Origin: DASSWG01 sp041689995
GTDB lineage: Bacteria > Bacteroidota > Bacteroidia > Flavobacteriales > Flavobacteriaceae
DNA: 15,760 nt
Assembly (NCBI GenBank): GCA_041689995.1
Contig: JBDNFD010000069.1
Span: 1 to 15,760 of the forward strand
Reading direction: 5' to 3'
Shown: positions 1 through 8,300 of the stretch, one piece after another
How positions within the stretch are numbered: the first letter of the stretch is position 1
How the letters are laid out: every line of letters starts with the position of its first letter
Program-made: the position numbers and the translations under genes
Notes under the pieces: model-generated
Databases searched by the model: none
What the model saw: only the letters and a program-made list of their open reading frames with translations
What the model was told of the DNA's origin: nothing

Positions 1-3000
1 CCGTTGGGCAATATCATAGTTCATACGCTGGCGGTATCCACGCTCATCCCAGCTATAGGACGGCTTGCCCGTCACATCGGGCAAGAGCCAAATTTTTCCG
101 CTGTCCGGGCTGTTTTCGTAAACCGTGCGGTCTTTGATTTTTTTGGTTAATGGCAACAGGGAAGGGGTGAAAAGGGTTTCCAATCCGCGAGCATCAATTA
201 CTTTTCGTTTTCGGCCCAAAATATCCAGTTCAAAGCGTGTATCGTAATAAATGGGCGCACCATCGCTTCCGTTATCATTGCGCCTTAGGAACATTCTGCC
301 CAACGGGTCCAATTCCAATACCCGCGGCGTGTTATAGGCTTTGGCCGCCAGCCAAGCCGCACGCTCGTCTGGGTTTGAGGGTTCCGGGCCGTTCGGGTCG
401 GGGCCGCCCCGGTCAATGTACCACTGGCTGTCCAGTACCGTATCGTTCTGGTCGTATTCTTTTTGCTGCCAAGCATCAAATTCCACTTTTGTAAAGGTGC
501 CATCATCAAAATCGGTACGCACCAATCGGTTCAACGCATCATAGGTCATTCGTACCTTGGAAGCATCGGCCGGGCTGTTTTCGCTGTAGGCATAGCCGGT
601 GTCCAAATAGGGTTCGTACTGCACCACCACCAAACCTTTGTTGTTCACGATCTGCCGCCCGCTTACCGATACGGGGGTACTCTCCCCGCTGCTGGGGCCA
701 AATTGTACCCGCTGTTGCAGGGTGTTGCCCAAGCCATCGGTATAAGCAATTTCGGTCAAAGTTTCATTGTTCGCATTGGGGGAATGAATGTGGGTTTCCC
801 TTTTAATAACGGTCACCGAAGCGGGTTCGCCACTTTCTTCAAAAGCGTGTATATTGTAGCTAAAAGTGGTTCCCGGCACGGTCAAGGAATCCCCTTGTTC
901 ATACCCAGGGTAATCGGGGTCGGAAGGGGTTTTGCCCATCACCGCCAAGGCGGTTACCCTGCCCAGGGCATCAAATTCTACCGCTTGGCGGTTGCCATTG
1001 GGGCCGGTAATTTGCCAAGGTTGCAGGACGATATAGTCATTGTCCGCAAAAGCGTGGTTCCCCACGGGATCCTCGGTCTTCATAACCAAGAGGTCATAGG
1101 CATCATAGGTTAATTTCGTGATCCCACCAAAAGGGTCGTGTTGTTCTTTTAAAAGATAAAACCTATTCGCATCAAAAAACATCTGTCCGGAAGGTGCCCA
1201 CCAACAGTGAGCCTGCACTGAGCCTGTCGAAGTGTAACCACTTTCCGTGATTGGGTTGGGCGTCGTGTTCAGGTCAATCCGGGTTGTTCCCACATTGTAT
1301 ATAGCATTGATCAAGCCATCGGTAAAAGCCAATTGGTAGCTGCGGTAGGGCAGTCCGCTTGCGGCAATCTGCCCTGCGGGCAGTTCCGAGCTGAGGTCCT
1401 GGCTGTAATAGGTGGTCCGCGCCTGGCTTTGGAGCTGTTTTTCGTTGCCGCTACCCGAAAAATTTCCTTCCGGCGGGATCACCGTTGCCCCATCAACGTC
1501 GCTTTTTAGGTCATTGGGCCTCCACGGGGGAAGCCCAGCTTCTGAAACGGGCGGGTCGCTGGCCCGGAATTCCCATTGCCCTTGCCCTTCGGGCGCACCA
1601 ATCCGATAAAAATCAAGGCTATCCTCTCTATTGATAAAAGTGGCTTCGCTCACGGAAATATAAGAACGTTCTTGCTCGGGTTCATGTCCCGTCCCCCTTC
1701 TGGGATAACCTACATTGGCAGCTTTGAGTATATTTCCAAAATTATCGGTTTCCAACGTTAGTTGATGACTTATTCTAGGGTCTGTTGCTTCCCGTTCATA
1801 TCCATAACTAAGTGCTTCCCGTTGAAAGACACGAAACACTGCGTGCTTATTCATCCCTTTTCCCTGCAACATTTCGGTAAAAAAACTATTTTCAACCACT
1901 TGATAAGGCACGGGTGGTATTCCCCCTTGGGGGGTTAGGGGGCTTCCGTAGATTTCCTGCCGTAACAAACTCCCCTTTAAAGCCCGGTGCGCCTCGCGGT
2001 ACTCTTCGGGCGTCCAGTCATTATATTGTTCGGTGGAAAAAGTTACCTGTGGAAGCTTCCAAGCATCGGGGTCTCCGTTCCAGTACTCCTTTTGATAAGC
2101 TTCTTCCAACCGCTGCGTTTGGCCGTAATACCCGTTGTGGAACCAACTTTTGGCATAAACGGGCGGCGTGTGGCTCTCTTCTTCTAAGGCGTTGCTCCCC
2201 ACCTGGTACAGCGCGGGCAGATTAAATGCTTCGTAGGTTTCGCTGTCCCATTGCTCCACCATTCCAAACCCGCGGAACTCCCGTTCCACGGGGTCAAAAT
2301 AACCGTGGTGATAGGCATAACGGCTCACAAAGCGGTTGCCGGTGATCTGTTCGTGGATTTCCACCCTTTCGAGGGTTTGGACGGGAAAGGGCAACTTCGT
2401 GACCCAAGGCTTTCCGGCACGCCGGTCGCGCAAATAAAATTTGGTGGAGGGAGCGTAGCCGAATTTTCGCAGCGCGCCCATACTGTTGTCGGTTTCCTCC
2501 AGCAAATAGGGTTTTTGACCCATCAGGTCGATATAGCGGATTTGAAAGGGTTTAGCTTTTTCCAGTGGGCTGCTCCACACCAGGCAGGCGGTGCCGTTGC
2601 CGAAGAGGTCGGTAAGGCCTACGCTGTCCAACGAAGTCGAAGCAGGGAAAAATTCAAGTTCCACGGGCGCGGCCAAGCTGTTCCCGGATTGGTTCAGGCA
2701 ATAGATTGTTTTATCGATCCCCAAATAAATAATGTCGGTCGTGCCGCTCCCATCGGTATCGCCCAAGCGGATCCGCCCGCCATCGAAAAATTCCTTCCGG
2801 TCAAAATGTGGCACCTTCCCCATTGTCACTTTTGCGCCAAAACGCCCATAGCCCAAATTGGGCCAGTAGCTCACCGCCCCGTTCTCGATACGCAGCAGAT
2901 CGGAGAGGCCGTCCCCGCTCATATCGGCCAAAAAAAGAGCCTGTGCTGAGCCTGTCAAAGCATTGGAGAAAACTACCCGTGGGCCTTTTTCCTCGTCGAG

Positions 3001-4740
3001 CGAATTGGCGATTTTTTGCGCCTTCTTGTAACCCGGTGGGTCGTTGTGGTATTTCAGCCATTCGATACTGTCCCGTTCGGTGATCAAAATGTCGGCCAAT
3101 CCGTCCCCGGTAAGGTCCACAAATCGAACATCGGGACTGTTCCAATCCAAGTTGGGCGCTCCCTCGAAGGGACGAAAATAACCCATAGGGGAATCGGCCC
3201 CCCACTCAAAAACCCCGTGCAAACCTGCTTGCCGCACCACGGCTTCGGGCTTGCCATCACCGTCAATGTCCTGCAAGGCTCCGATACCGGCTGGCACGGG
3301 CCTGTGGGAAATTCGGCGCACCGGTCCCAGACTTGGAACAGGTTCGGGTTCTTCATCGGCCGGATGGTCTTGGTAGTAGTTTTCATCACCGTCATTGGGT
3401 TTGTAGTACCAGGCGTTGCCGCTTTCGGTCAGCACCCCGGAGAGGCCTTCGCCATAAAGGTCGGCCCAACGATAATTGTTGCCGTCAACGCCCATCGGAA
3501 GGTTTTGGATGTCCTCAGGGTCGATCTTTTGTACAATAGGATTAAGCTCGGCCTTGGTATAGGAAAATTTCAGCACGGGAAGGCTTTTCTCGCTGCCCTC
3601 CCGGTACCCGCGCTGCAAAACAGAGATCAATTGGGCGGCAATGGGGTTTTCATAATGTGCAAGTTCCAGTGCTTTGACGAGAAAGGGATTGCCGTCGTTT
3701 TCACCGGAAAATTTATGGAACAGCAACACCCTTCGGCAAAGGCGGTAGGTACGCAGTTCAAAACGCGCGTTGTACGTGGAAAAGGGGTCTTGACGCACCG
3801 GCCAGGGATTTTCGGCCACGGGGGTGGGATTTTGTGGATCGTGCCCACCGTAATCGAACACCAGTTGAAAATGCCAATCGTTGGTCGTTGGAAAATTTGG
3901 ATCGATATACATTACCGTATTGCCGTAAAAAACATTTTTGGGGTAGAGGCGGTTAAAAGCCTTGTCCGTCGATAACCGGTTCCCCTCCCAAGAATGACTG
4001 GGATCGATGTTTTGCGCGTTTTCCCGTTTGTATTCAAACTGGATGATGTTGCCCAACGCATCGTAGCGTTTTTCGATCATCCACTCAAACACGTTCGTCT
4101 CGTCATTGGGACTAAAAACCCGCGCTTGTGGAGTCTCTCCAAAAACCGAAGTGATGTTCTCTTTATCGGTCACCCGCCAATGGCTGACCCCACTATTCTT
4201 ATCTTCCCAGCGTTCTATACGGCCATAGAGCCCTTCCACTCGGGGACGATAGCGCCACACCAAAAAACCAGGCTCATCCCGTTCATAAATTTGACCGTTG
4301 CTGTCCAGCACGGGCACTAGGTCCTCGGCACCGGCAAGAATGAACACATCTTCTGGGGTATAGTGGGGCAGGCCTTTGCTTGTTTTGCGGGCAATGGAGG
4401 CAATGCCGACATCCCAGCCAATTCCAAAAGGGCTGTTTCCCCCGCCGGAATTGTAGGAAAGGCTTAAATTGGGTTGAAACCCACCGCGTCCTGGGCTTAT
4501 TGGCAGCGGCAAGGAAAACGAGGCCGTCCCGGTGACCGGGTTCGCAGAGAATTTCTCGCCCATACTGCGGATGGCCCCGCCACCTTTGGGGAGCTCAATG
4601 GCCGCGGAAGCGCCTCCCCCGAAACCGGAAGGACCGGATATTGGTACGGACGATTCTCTGCCGGAAGTGCCCCCCCTTTCATTTTGTTGCGGGGGGGTAA
4701 GGCGGGATCCTAACGTCGATATGTCATTTTTGTCTTCCAA
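1..4740 (-). CDS. TcB-type toxin subunit (SpvB/VCBS/RHS), probable TcB-TcC fusion, 3' end off the window
   Basis: This is the TcB component of a Tc toxin. In the family it docks on the TcA channel through a beta-propeller and, with TcC, forms a hollow RHS shell around the toxic C-terminus. The frame is open without a stop from 4761 to the left edge, 1580 codons from a tentative TTG start. Residues 49-130 are an SpvB N-terminal block (LPKGGGAI, GEKFSANPVTGTASF, SPFGIGWD). VCBS/FG-GAP-like calcium-loop motifs follow: DIDGDGKPE near 490, VDLTGDGLADI near 541, ADMSGDGLSDLL near 603, GDTDGSGTTDIIYLG near 658. HHGYFDPVEREFRGFGMVE near 810 is typical of the TcB middle region. RHS-type repeats run from about 1208 (LTYDAYDLL, FDALGRVT, MTYDALNRLVRTDFDDGTF near 1397, LDPLGRMF near 1475) to the edge. 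At 1580 residues it already exceeds a usual stand-alone TcB (about 1480) and is still in RHS sequence, so a TcB-TcC fusion is inferred. No signal peptide is seen. The start is uncertain: there is no in-frame ATG upstream of the SpvB block. Confidence 0.88.
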   Translation of the reverse strand, partial: MEDKNDISTLGSRLTPPQQNERGGTSGRESSVPISGPSGFGGGASAAIELPKGGGAIRSMGEKFSANPVTGTASFSLPLPISPGRGGFQPNLSLSYNSGGGNSPFGIGWDVGIASIARKTSKGLPHYTPEDVFILAGAEDLVPVLDSNGQIYERDEPGFLVWRYRPRVEGLYGRIERWEDKNSGVSHWRVTDKENITSVFGETPQARVFSPNDETNVFEWMIEKRYDALGNIIQFEYKRENAQNIDPSHSWEGNRLSTDKAFNRLYPKNVFYGNTVMYIDPNFPTTNDWHFQLVFDYGGHDPQNPTPVAENPWPVRQDPFSTYNARFELRTYRLCRRVLLFHKFSGENDGNPFLVKALELAHYENPIAAQLISVLQRGYREGSEKSLPVLKFSYTKAELNPIVQKIDPEDIQNLPMGVDGNNYRWADLYGEGLSGVLTESGNAWYYKPNDGDENYYQDHPADEEPEPVPSLGPVRRISHRPVPAGIGALQDIDGDGKPEAVVRQAGLHGVFEWGADSPMGYFRPFEGAPNLDWNSPDVRFVDLTGDGLADILITERDSIEWLKYHNDPPGYKKAQKIANSLDEEKGPRVVFSNALTGSAQALFLADMSGDGLSDLLRIENGAVSYWPNLGYGRFGAKVTMGKVPHFDRKEFFDGGRIRLGDTDGSGTTDIIYLGIDKTIYCLNQSGNSLAAPVELEFFPASTSLDSVGLTDLFGNGTACLVWSSPLEKAKPFQIRYIDLMGQKPYLLEETDNSMGALRKFGYAPSTKFYLRDRRAGKPWVTKLPFPVQTLERVEIHEQITGNRFVSRYAYHHGYFDPVEREFRGFGMVEQWDSETYEAFNLPALYQVGSNALEEESHTPPVYAKSWFHNGYYGQTQRLEEAYQKEYWNGDPDAWKLPQVTFSTEQYNDWTPEEYREAHRALKGSLLRQEIYGSPLTPQGGIPPVPYQVVENSFFTEMLQGKGMNKHAVFRVFQREALSYGYEREATDPRISHQLTLETDNFGNILKAANVGYPRRGTGHEPEQERSYISVSEATFINREDSLDFYRIGAPEGQGQWEFRASDPPVSEAGLPPWRPNDLKSDVDGATVIPPEGNFSGSGNEKQLQSQARTTYYSQDLSSELPAGQIAASGLPYRSYQLAFTDGLINAIYNVGTTRIDLNTTPNPITESGYTSTGSVQAHCWWAPSGQMFFDANRFYLLKEQHDPFGGITKLTYDAYDLLVMKTEDPVGNHAFADNDYIVLQPWQITGPNGNRQAVEFDALGRVTALAVMGKTPSDPDYPGYEQGDSLTVPGTTFSYNIHAFEESGEPASVTVIKRETHIHSPNANNETLTEIAYTDGLGNTLQQRVQFGPSSGESTPVSVSGRQIVNNKGLVVVQYEPYLDTGYAYSENSPADASKVRMTYDALNRLVRTDFDDGTFTKVEFDAWQQKEYDQNDTVLDSQWYIDRGGPDPNGPEPSNPDERAAWLAAKAYNTPRVLELDPLGRMFLRRNDNGSDGAPIYYDTRFELDILGRKRKVIDARGLETLFTPSLLPLTKKIKDRTVYENSPDSGKIWLLPDVTGKPSYSWDERGYRQRMNYDIAQR
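1205..1232 (+). repeat. REP-like element A inside the TcB gene (11-bp tandem plus tail)
   Basis: The plus strand reads CAGTGAGCCTG then CACTGAGCCTG (an 11-base tandem, one mismatch), followed by TCGAAG. The 24 bases 1209-1232 match 2937-2960 at 21 positions. Both copies sit in the same codon register and encode TGS-V/A-QA in the TcB protein. The core resembles dispersed short repeats I recall from flavobacterial genomes, which produce 'LSLSK' strings in spurious translations. It lies just before the family motif WWxPSG, where TcB proteins differ in length. Confidence 0.6.
1922..1942. repeat. C/G-run palindromic element 1, inside the TcB gene
   Basis: C5-TT-G6-TTA-G5 on the plus strand; the C5 and first G run form an inverted repeat with a minimal loop. 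On the coding strand it encodes SPLTPQGGI in the TcB protein, between the conserved block RALKGSLLRQEIYG and PYQVVENS. It resembles C-run/G-run palindromes I recall as dispersed repeats in flavobacteria. The resemblance is from memory and has not been searched. Confidence 0.5.
2937..2960 (+). repeat. REP-like element B inside the TcB gene
   Basis: This is the second copy of the element at 1209-1232, with 21 of 24 bases the same. It keeps the 11-base spacing of GAGCCTG (2937 and 2948) and the tail TC-A-AAG. On the coding strand it contributes LTGSAQA immediately before the conserved calcium-loop motif LADMSGDGL. From memory of the family, TcB proteins usually have a shorter loop here, so an in-frame insertion is plausible. 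Confidence 0.6.
4670..4697. repeat. C7/G7 inverted repeat at the 5' end of the TcB gene
   Basis: Seven C (4670-4676) and seven G (4691-4697) on the plus strand flank a 14-base loop. In the TcB transcript this gives C7, loop, G7: a GC-only stem whose loop contains AUG (4682-4680). The downstream tract on the plus strand continues GTAAGGCGGG, similar to the G-run, TTA, G-run layout of the element at 1922-1942. Homopolymers of this kind are prone to slippage and to sequencing error. Confidence 0.7.
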
Positions 4741-4835
4741 TTTTAATTTTTTTCTACTGTATTAATCCCCCTTCTCTTTGGGAAGTACCGGGATTTTCGG
4801 TTGAAATCGCCCGCGAAACCGACCACGTATTGGCT

Positions 4836-4857
4836 TCCTCCCCTTGGGGAAGGGGCG
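4836..4857. repeat. C/G-run palindromic element 3, intergenic
   Basis: CCTCCCC (4837-4843), TT, then GGGGAAGG (4846-4853) and GGCGG form an imperfect inverted repeat with one bulged base. The order C-run, TT, G-run, short spacer, G-run matches the elements at 1922-1942 and 4670-4697. It lies upstream of the TcB frame and could form a hairpin in the leader. No U tract follows on the minus strand, so it is not a typical terminator. Confidence 0.45.
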
Positions 4858-4939
4858 GGATATCAATATTGCTATAGCTATGGCGATCCTGTTGACAATG
4901 TGCGATTTTTATATCCGTGCTTTATATGAAATTATTCTC

Positions 4940-4957
4940 TCGTTGATTTTCGTTGAT
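4940..4957. promoter_or_regulatory. Paired 8-bp direct repeat with 10-bp period upstream of TcB
   Basis: TCGTTGAT occurs at 4940-4947 and again at 4950-4957, one helical turn apart. The pair lies about 200 bases upstream of the TcB frame and about 30 bases past the stop of the small secreted gene. The spacing would put both copies on the same DNA face, as for a dimeric regulator. A chance occurrence cannot be excluded. Confidence 0.25.
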
Positions 4958-4986
4958 CCTATGCAATTTGTGCAGAAAATCTGTTT

Positions 4987-5250
4987 TTATTTAGTTGAAA
5001 TTGCGAGGACCTGATCTAAATTTAGATAATGTATTCCTTCTTTCTTTATATCTGCTTTTACCCAATTCCCTTTGGGCTCCTCCAATATTGTAATTTCGGC
5101 TTTCTGGCCATTCGACGTAAAAACCTGATACGTTTTTCCTTTTTCGACCGGAACAAAGTCGTCATTGACTGTATTTGACCCTGAAAATCCAAAGGATGCA
5201 AGGACTATTAAAGATAAACCTGCAATTGAAAGTAAAACATTCTTTTTCAT
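4987..5250 (-). CDS. Small secreted protein of unknown function between TcA and TcB genes
   Basis: I do not recognise a named family for this 87-residue protein. The N-terminus is a clear signal peptide: MKKN, then a hydrophobic stretch at about residues 5-22 (VLLSIAGLSLIVLASFGF), with likely signal peptidase I cleavage around residues 24-26. There is no lipobox cysteine, so a lipoprotein is unlikely. The mature part of about 62 residues contains KGKTYQVF, KAEITILEEPKGNWVKADI and YLNLDQVLAIS. This reads as a small all-beta (SH3- or Sm-like) fold ending in a conserved-looking YLNLDQ motif; the fold is inference only. The ATG at 5250 is the natural start because the signal peptide begins there. 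It has no Shine-Dalgarno, which is normal in Bacteroidota. It lies 129 bases downstream of the TcA stop and about 246 bases upstream of the TcB frame. A candidate promoter precedes it, so it may not be co-transcribed with TcA. It could be an accessory of the toxin or an unrelated resident gene. Confidence 0.8.
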   Translation of the reverse strand: MKKNVLLSIAGLSLIVLASFGFSGSNTVNDDFVPVEKGKTYQVFTSNGQKAEITILEEPKGNWVKADIKKEGIHYLNLDQVLAISTK

Positions 5251-5379
5251 AATAAATCATTTTAATATATGCCTACTTCAAAATTTAATTGGCTTTTCGG
5301 CTTGTTCCCAATATTTATAGTTGTTTAGGTTCAACTTACTAACAAACTAACAATTCCGCCAACACACTCACCACTCACC
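5251..5379. other. Intergenic gap between TcA stop and small secreted gene
   Basis: These 129 AT-rich bases hold the candidate promoter at 5279-5311. A short inverted repeat is visible on the minus strand (AGTTG, 8 bases, CAACT, about 5326-5343), but it has no U tract and is too weak to call a terminator. Read-through from TcA is therefore possible. Confidence 0.5.
5279..5311 (-). promoter_or_regulatory. Candidate Bacteroidota-type promoter for the small secreted gene
   Basis: Read on the minus strand, TTG (5311-5309) is followed 21 bases later by TAAATTTTG (5287-5279). The Bacteroidota sigma-ABfr consensus is TTG, about 19-20 bases, then TAnnTTTG. The match is close but carries one extra T in the -7 element. 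It lies about 28 bases upstream of the ATG at 5250, a sensible distance. It is a pattern match only. Confidence 0.35.
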
Positions 5380-8300
5380 TCACATCTTCTCAAAACTCAC
5401 CAACAACAAAATATCCTCTACTTTTCCGGCAGTGATCAAGTCGCTCACATCACTTGTTTTTCTTAGTGTCAAGTTTTTTTCATGCCCTGTGATGGGGGCG
5501 GTTGAATAATCGAACGAACAATATAGGAGATGATAGGTTTTGTCATCATTGTTATCGCCAAATTGCATGGTTTGATAACCTGGCAAATTATCTGTTTTTC
5601 CCAATTTCATATTAATTGCATTCCCTATAACATCAACTCTGTCCTTCAGGCGGATAAGTAGTGTCATTTCCGTGATTTTCGTTTCCAAACCATTAAAAAT
5701 ATACGGGAATTGTTTGTTGGTAATCACAAATTCTGTTTCCATATTCGTCTGTTCCGGCGCAGGATGCAAGAATTTATAAAATGCATCGGAAAATTGCGGT
5801 TTCAAACTGATCAGCTCGTTCCAACCTCCTCCGATACCTTCATTCAGATTTTCCTGTATATAAGTAGTAACGGCTTCTTTAAATGTCCCTGTATTTTCCC
5901 GTGCCGTATAATCAATATGTAGGATCACATCACTGATGGAATCATAATCGAATTGCTCATAAACCGTGGGGAGTTCCAAAACCCAATCGCTTTTTACCCC
6001 GGCGCCTTCAAATGGCAAATAGCGCTCATCGTTGAAATTGAGTTGGAATAGCCCACTGTCCCGATTGGCACTACTGGTGCCGATAGTGGTGGCCAGTGCT
6101 TGGGAAGGAGAAATGCCGTCAATAAAATTGCTGTCATAACCATCTACCATAGATGCTTCTTTCCGCACCAGATTTCCCGTAAGCGAAAGCCGTGCGGTAA
6201 TATTTCCATAAGGCCCCGCTACACAAGGAATAGTGATCGATACAGACTTGATGCGGCGTTGGTATTGTCCGGCATAATCCAGATCAAATAAAAATTCCGA
6301 AATGCTGAACGCGGTTTTCCCCGTTCGCTTCAATTTCAACAGCGCACCGGGATCGATCTCTGAAAGGGAAATATTCTTTTTCAACTCAAAGAGCCGCTCG
6401 TTTTGGTCATCATAACTTTTCTGCATATTTCGCAACTGGCGTTCCAACTTTTCGCCAGACAATAGACCTTTTTTCAATCCGTTCCAATGATCGCTGGTAA
6501 TATAGGTTGGAGGGATATAACCAACTCCGAAATCGGCGGGCCATAATTCGAAACGGAAACATTGCTCGGTTTGCTTGGCCAAAGTCAGGGCTTCATTATA
6601 GGCCGTGCGGTAGAGGCTACTGAGTTCCGAACGCATCCACATATAAAGATCGCGATTGCCAAACTGCGTATCGATCACTTGCTGGGTCTCTATAGAATGA
6701 ACAATTTGGCGATCATGGGCTTCAAGTTCACGCTGGGCCATTTCAAAACGGATATTGGCGGCCTCAATAAGCTTGTCGATCTGCGAAAGTTCCTTTTTGG
6801 CCGATTCGGCTTGGAAAATCCAATTGTTTTCCCGACGGATCCAACTTCCTTTGGTGTTTTGGATTCCAGCATGATTTCTGGCAATTCCTGCAGCGAATTC
6901 CAAGGCTTGGGATGCTGCTTTGGTTGCTGCGGAAAAATTATAACCATTCAAATCAGTTGCAGCATGTGGTGAGCCAAATGCTCCATTTATACCCAAAGAA
7001 ACACCAGGAATGGCACTCAGTACCCCCACTATTAAATTTAAATTTCCAGCAGTTTGATTCAACGAATTGGCCTTTTCTATGCTTTTTATATAATTATCTT
7101 CCTCGGTAATAGTAAATTTTCGACTTCGATAGAACTGTTCCCGATATTTCACGTTTTCGCGCTGGGCCTGCAAGGCTAATAGCGATGCTTCGGCTGCTTC
7201 CACCGCTTTGATCTTCACTTGCCGCACGGCGTCAAGAACATTTTCTTGGTGTTGTTCCCGCAGAAGTGCTAATTCTTTGCCATCGGCTTTTTCCAAAGCG
7301 GCCAACATTGATTGTCCCAGTCCCTTTACTTCTTGTACCAAGGTCAAAGATCGGTCGATGAGATAGCGAAAGCGGTAATAAGGCAAAGGAGCGATGAGCC
7401 CGTTGATCGCAGAAGAAAGGCTTTGCCCACTTGCCAAGGCGGCAATTATCGCTCCTGGATCAATGGGCGGTTCATACAAAGAAAGGCTACGCTCTTCTCC
7501 TTCGAGGTTCAAACAATGCCGTATTTTGTATAGACGGTCTTCCACGGTGTTCCAATACTCGTACATTTGAGTGTTGGGTAGTACGCAAAAATAGCCAAGT
7601 GTGTTCATCGCTTCCGCTGCTTGGGCAAATTGATCCGCCGCAGGGTTGTAGCGATTGGTGACCTCCCTCTGGATCGAAACGGATTCGATGCTGGCACTTT
7701 CGGATAGTTGGGATGCGGATTGAACCAAGTTTTGATTGCTCCCCAATTGGTTCATCCTTGGGTTCACCGCTATACCTTCCACTGGGGGAACGGTGACGGG
7801 GGCCCGGCTCATGCTTTCGCTAATATTGGGAAACTGGTTCAGTTTAGGTGCGGATTGCCTCCACCCCGACGTATTGAAATTTACCGAGGTATTGATAATA
7901 TGGGTAGTCAATCCATCGGAGAGTTGAGCTAATGTGCTTAAGCCCACAGATCCTGTTCCAATTAATTCATTGATATTTTTAACGACTCGTTCTTTAGGGG
8001 GCAATTTTTGCGGCCGTTCCCCCAAAATCCGCCAAGCCAGCATATAAAGCTGAAAGGCTTCATTGATCGATTCGATACTGTCTCCAGCAAAAAGTTGATC
8101 GGCCCAGGCGAGTAGGTTTTCAATATACATCATGATCACCCTGCGCATATATGTGGAAATACGAAAACGGGCGATCAAATGGGGGTTGAAAGGATCTTTT
8201 TCCCACAGTTTGATAAGTTTTTGCAAATTTTCGTCCTGACCTTCCACGAAATTTTGGAATTCCACCGCACTGTCCAAAATTGAAAATTCATATAGGGGCT

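Larger units (their letters stand above)
4741..4986. other. Intergenic leader between the small secreted gene and TcB
   Basis: This 246-base stretch contains the paired TCGTTGAT repeat, the palindromic element near 4836-4857 and an A7 run just before the TcB frame (4749-4755 region on the minus strand). I see no convincing Bacteroidota promoter, rho-independent terminator, tRNA or riboswitch in it. The TcB frame is closed upstream by a TAA at 4764-4762, so the start must lie between there and the SpvB block at about 4596. Confidence 0.6.

Noticed and set aside
3016..3975. Plus-strand open frame of 319 codons
   Set aside because: It lies wholly antisense to the conserved VCBS and SpvB region of TcB in exact codon register, and it shows no recognisable domain. 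Scarcity of TTA, CTA and TCA codons in TcB explains it. The same holds for 463-1113 and 2251-2949.
4497..4682. Minus-strand frame of 61 codons starting at the ATG in the C7/G7 loop
   Set aside because: It runs out of frame over the SpvB block and is a shadow as read. It matters only because a one-base change in the G tract would join this ATG to the TcB frame.
4978..4990. Short inverted repeat CAGA-TTT-TCTG after the small secreted gene as a terminator
   Set aside because: The stem is only four base pairs with no following U tract, too weak to call.
4880..5014. Plus-strand open frame of 44 codons encoding a hydrophobic peptide
   Set aside because: It overlaps the 3' end of the small secreted gene, has no promoter or ribosome site I can see, and AT-rich DNA often gives short hydrophobic frames by chance.
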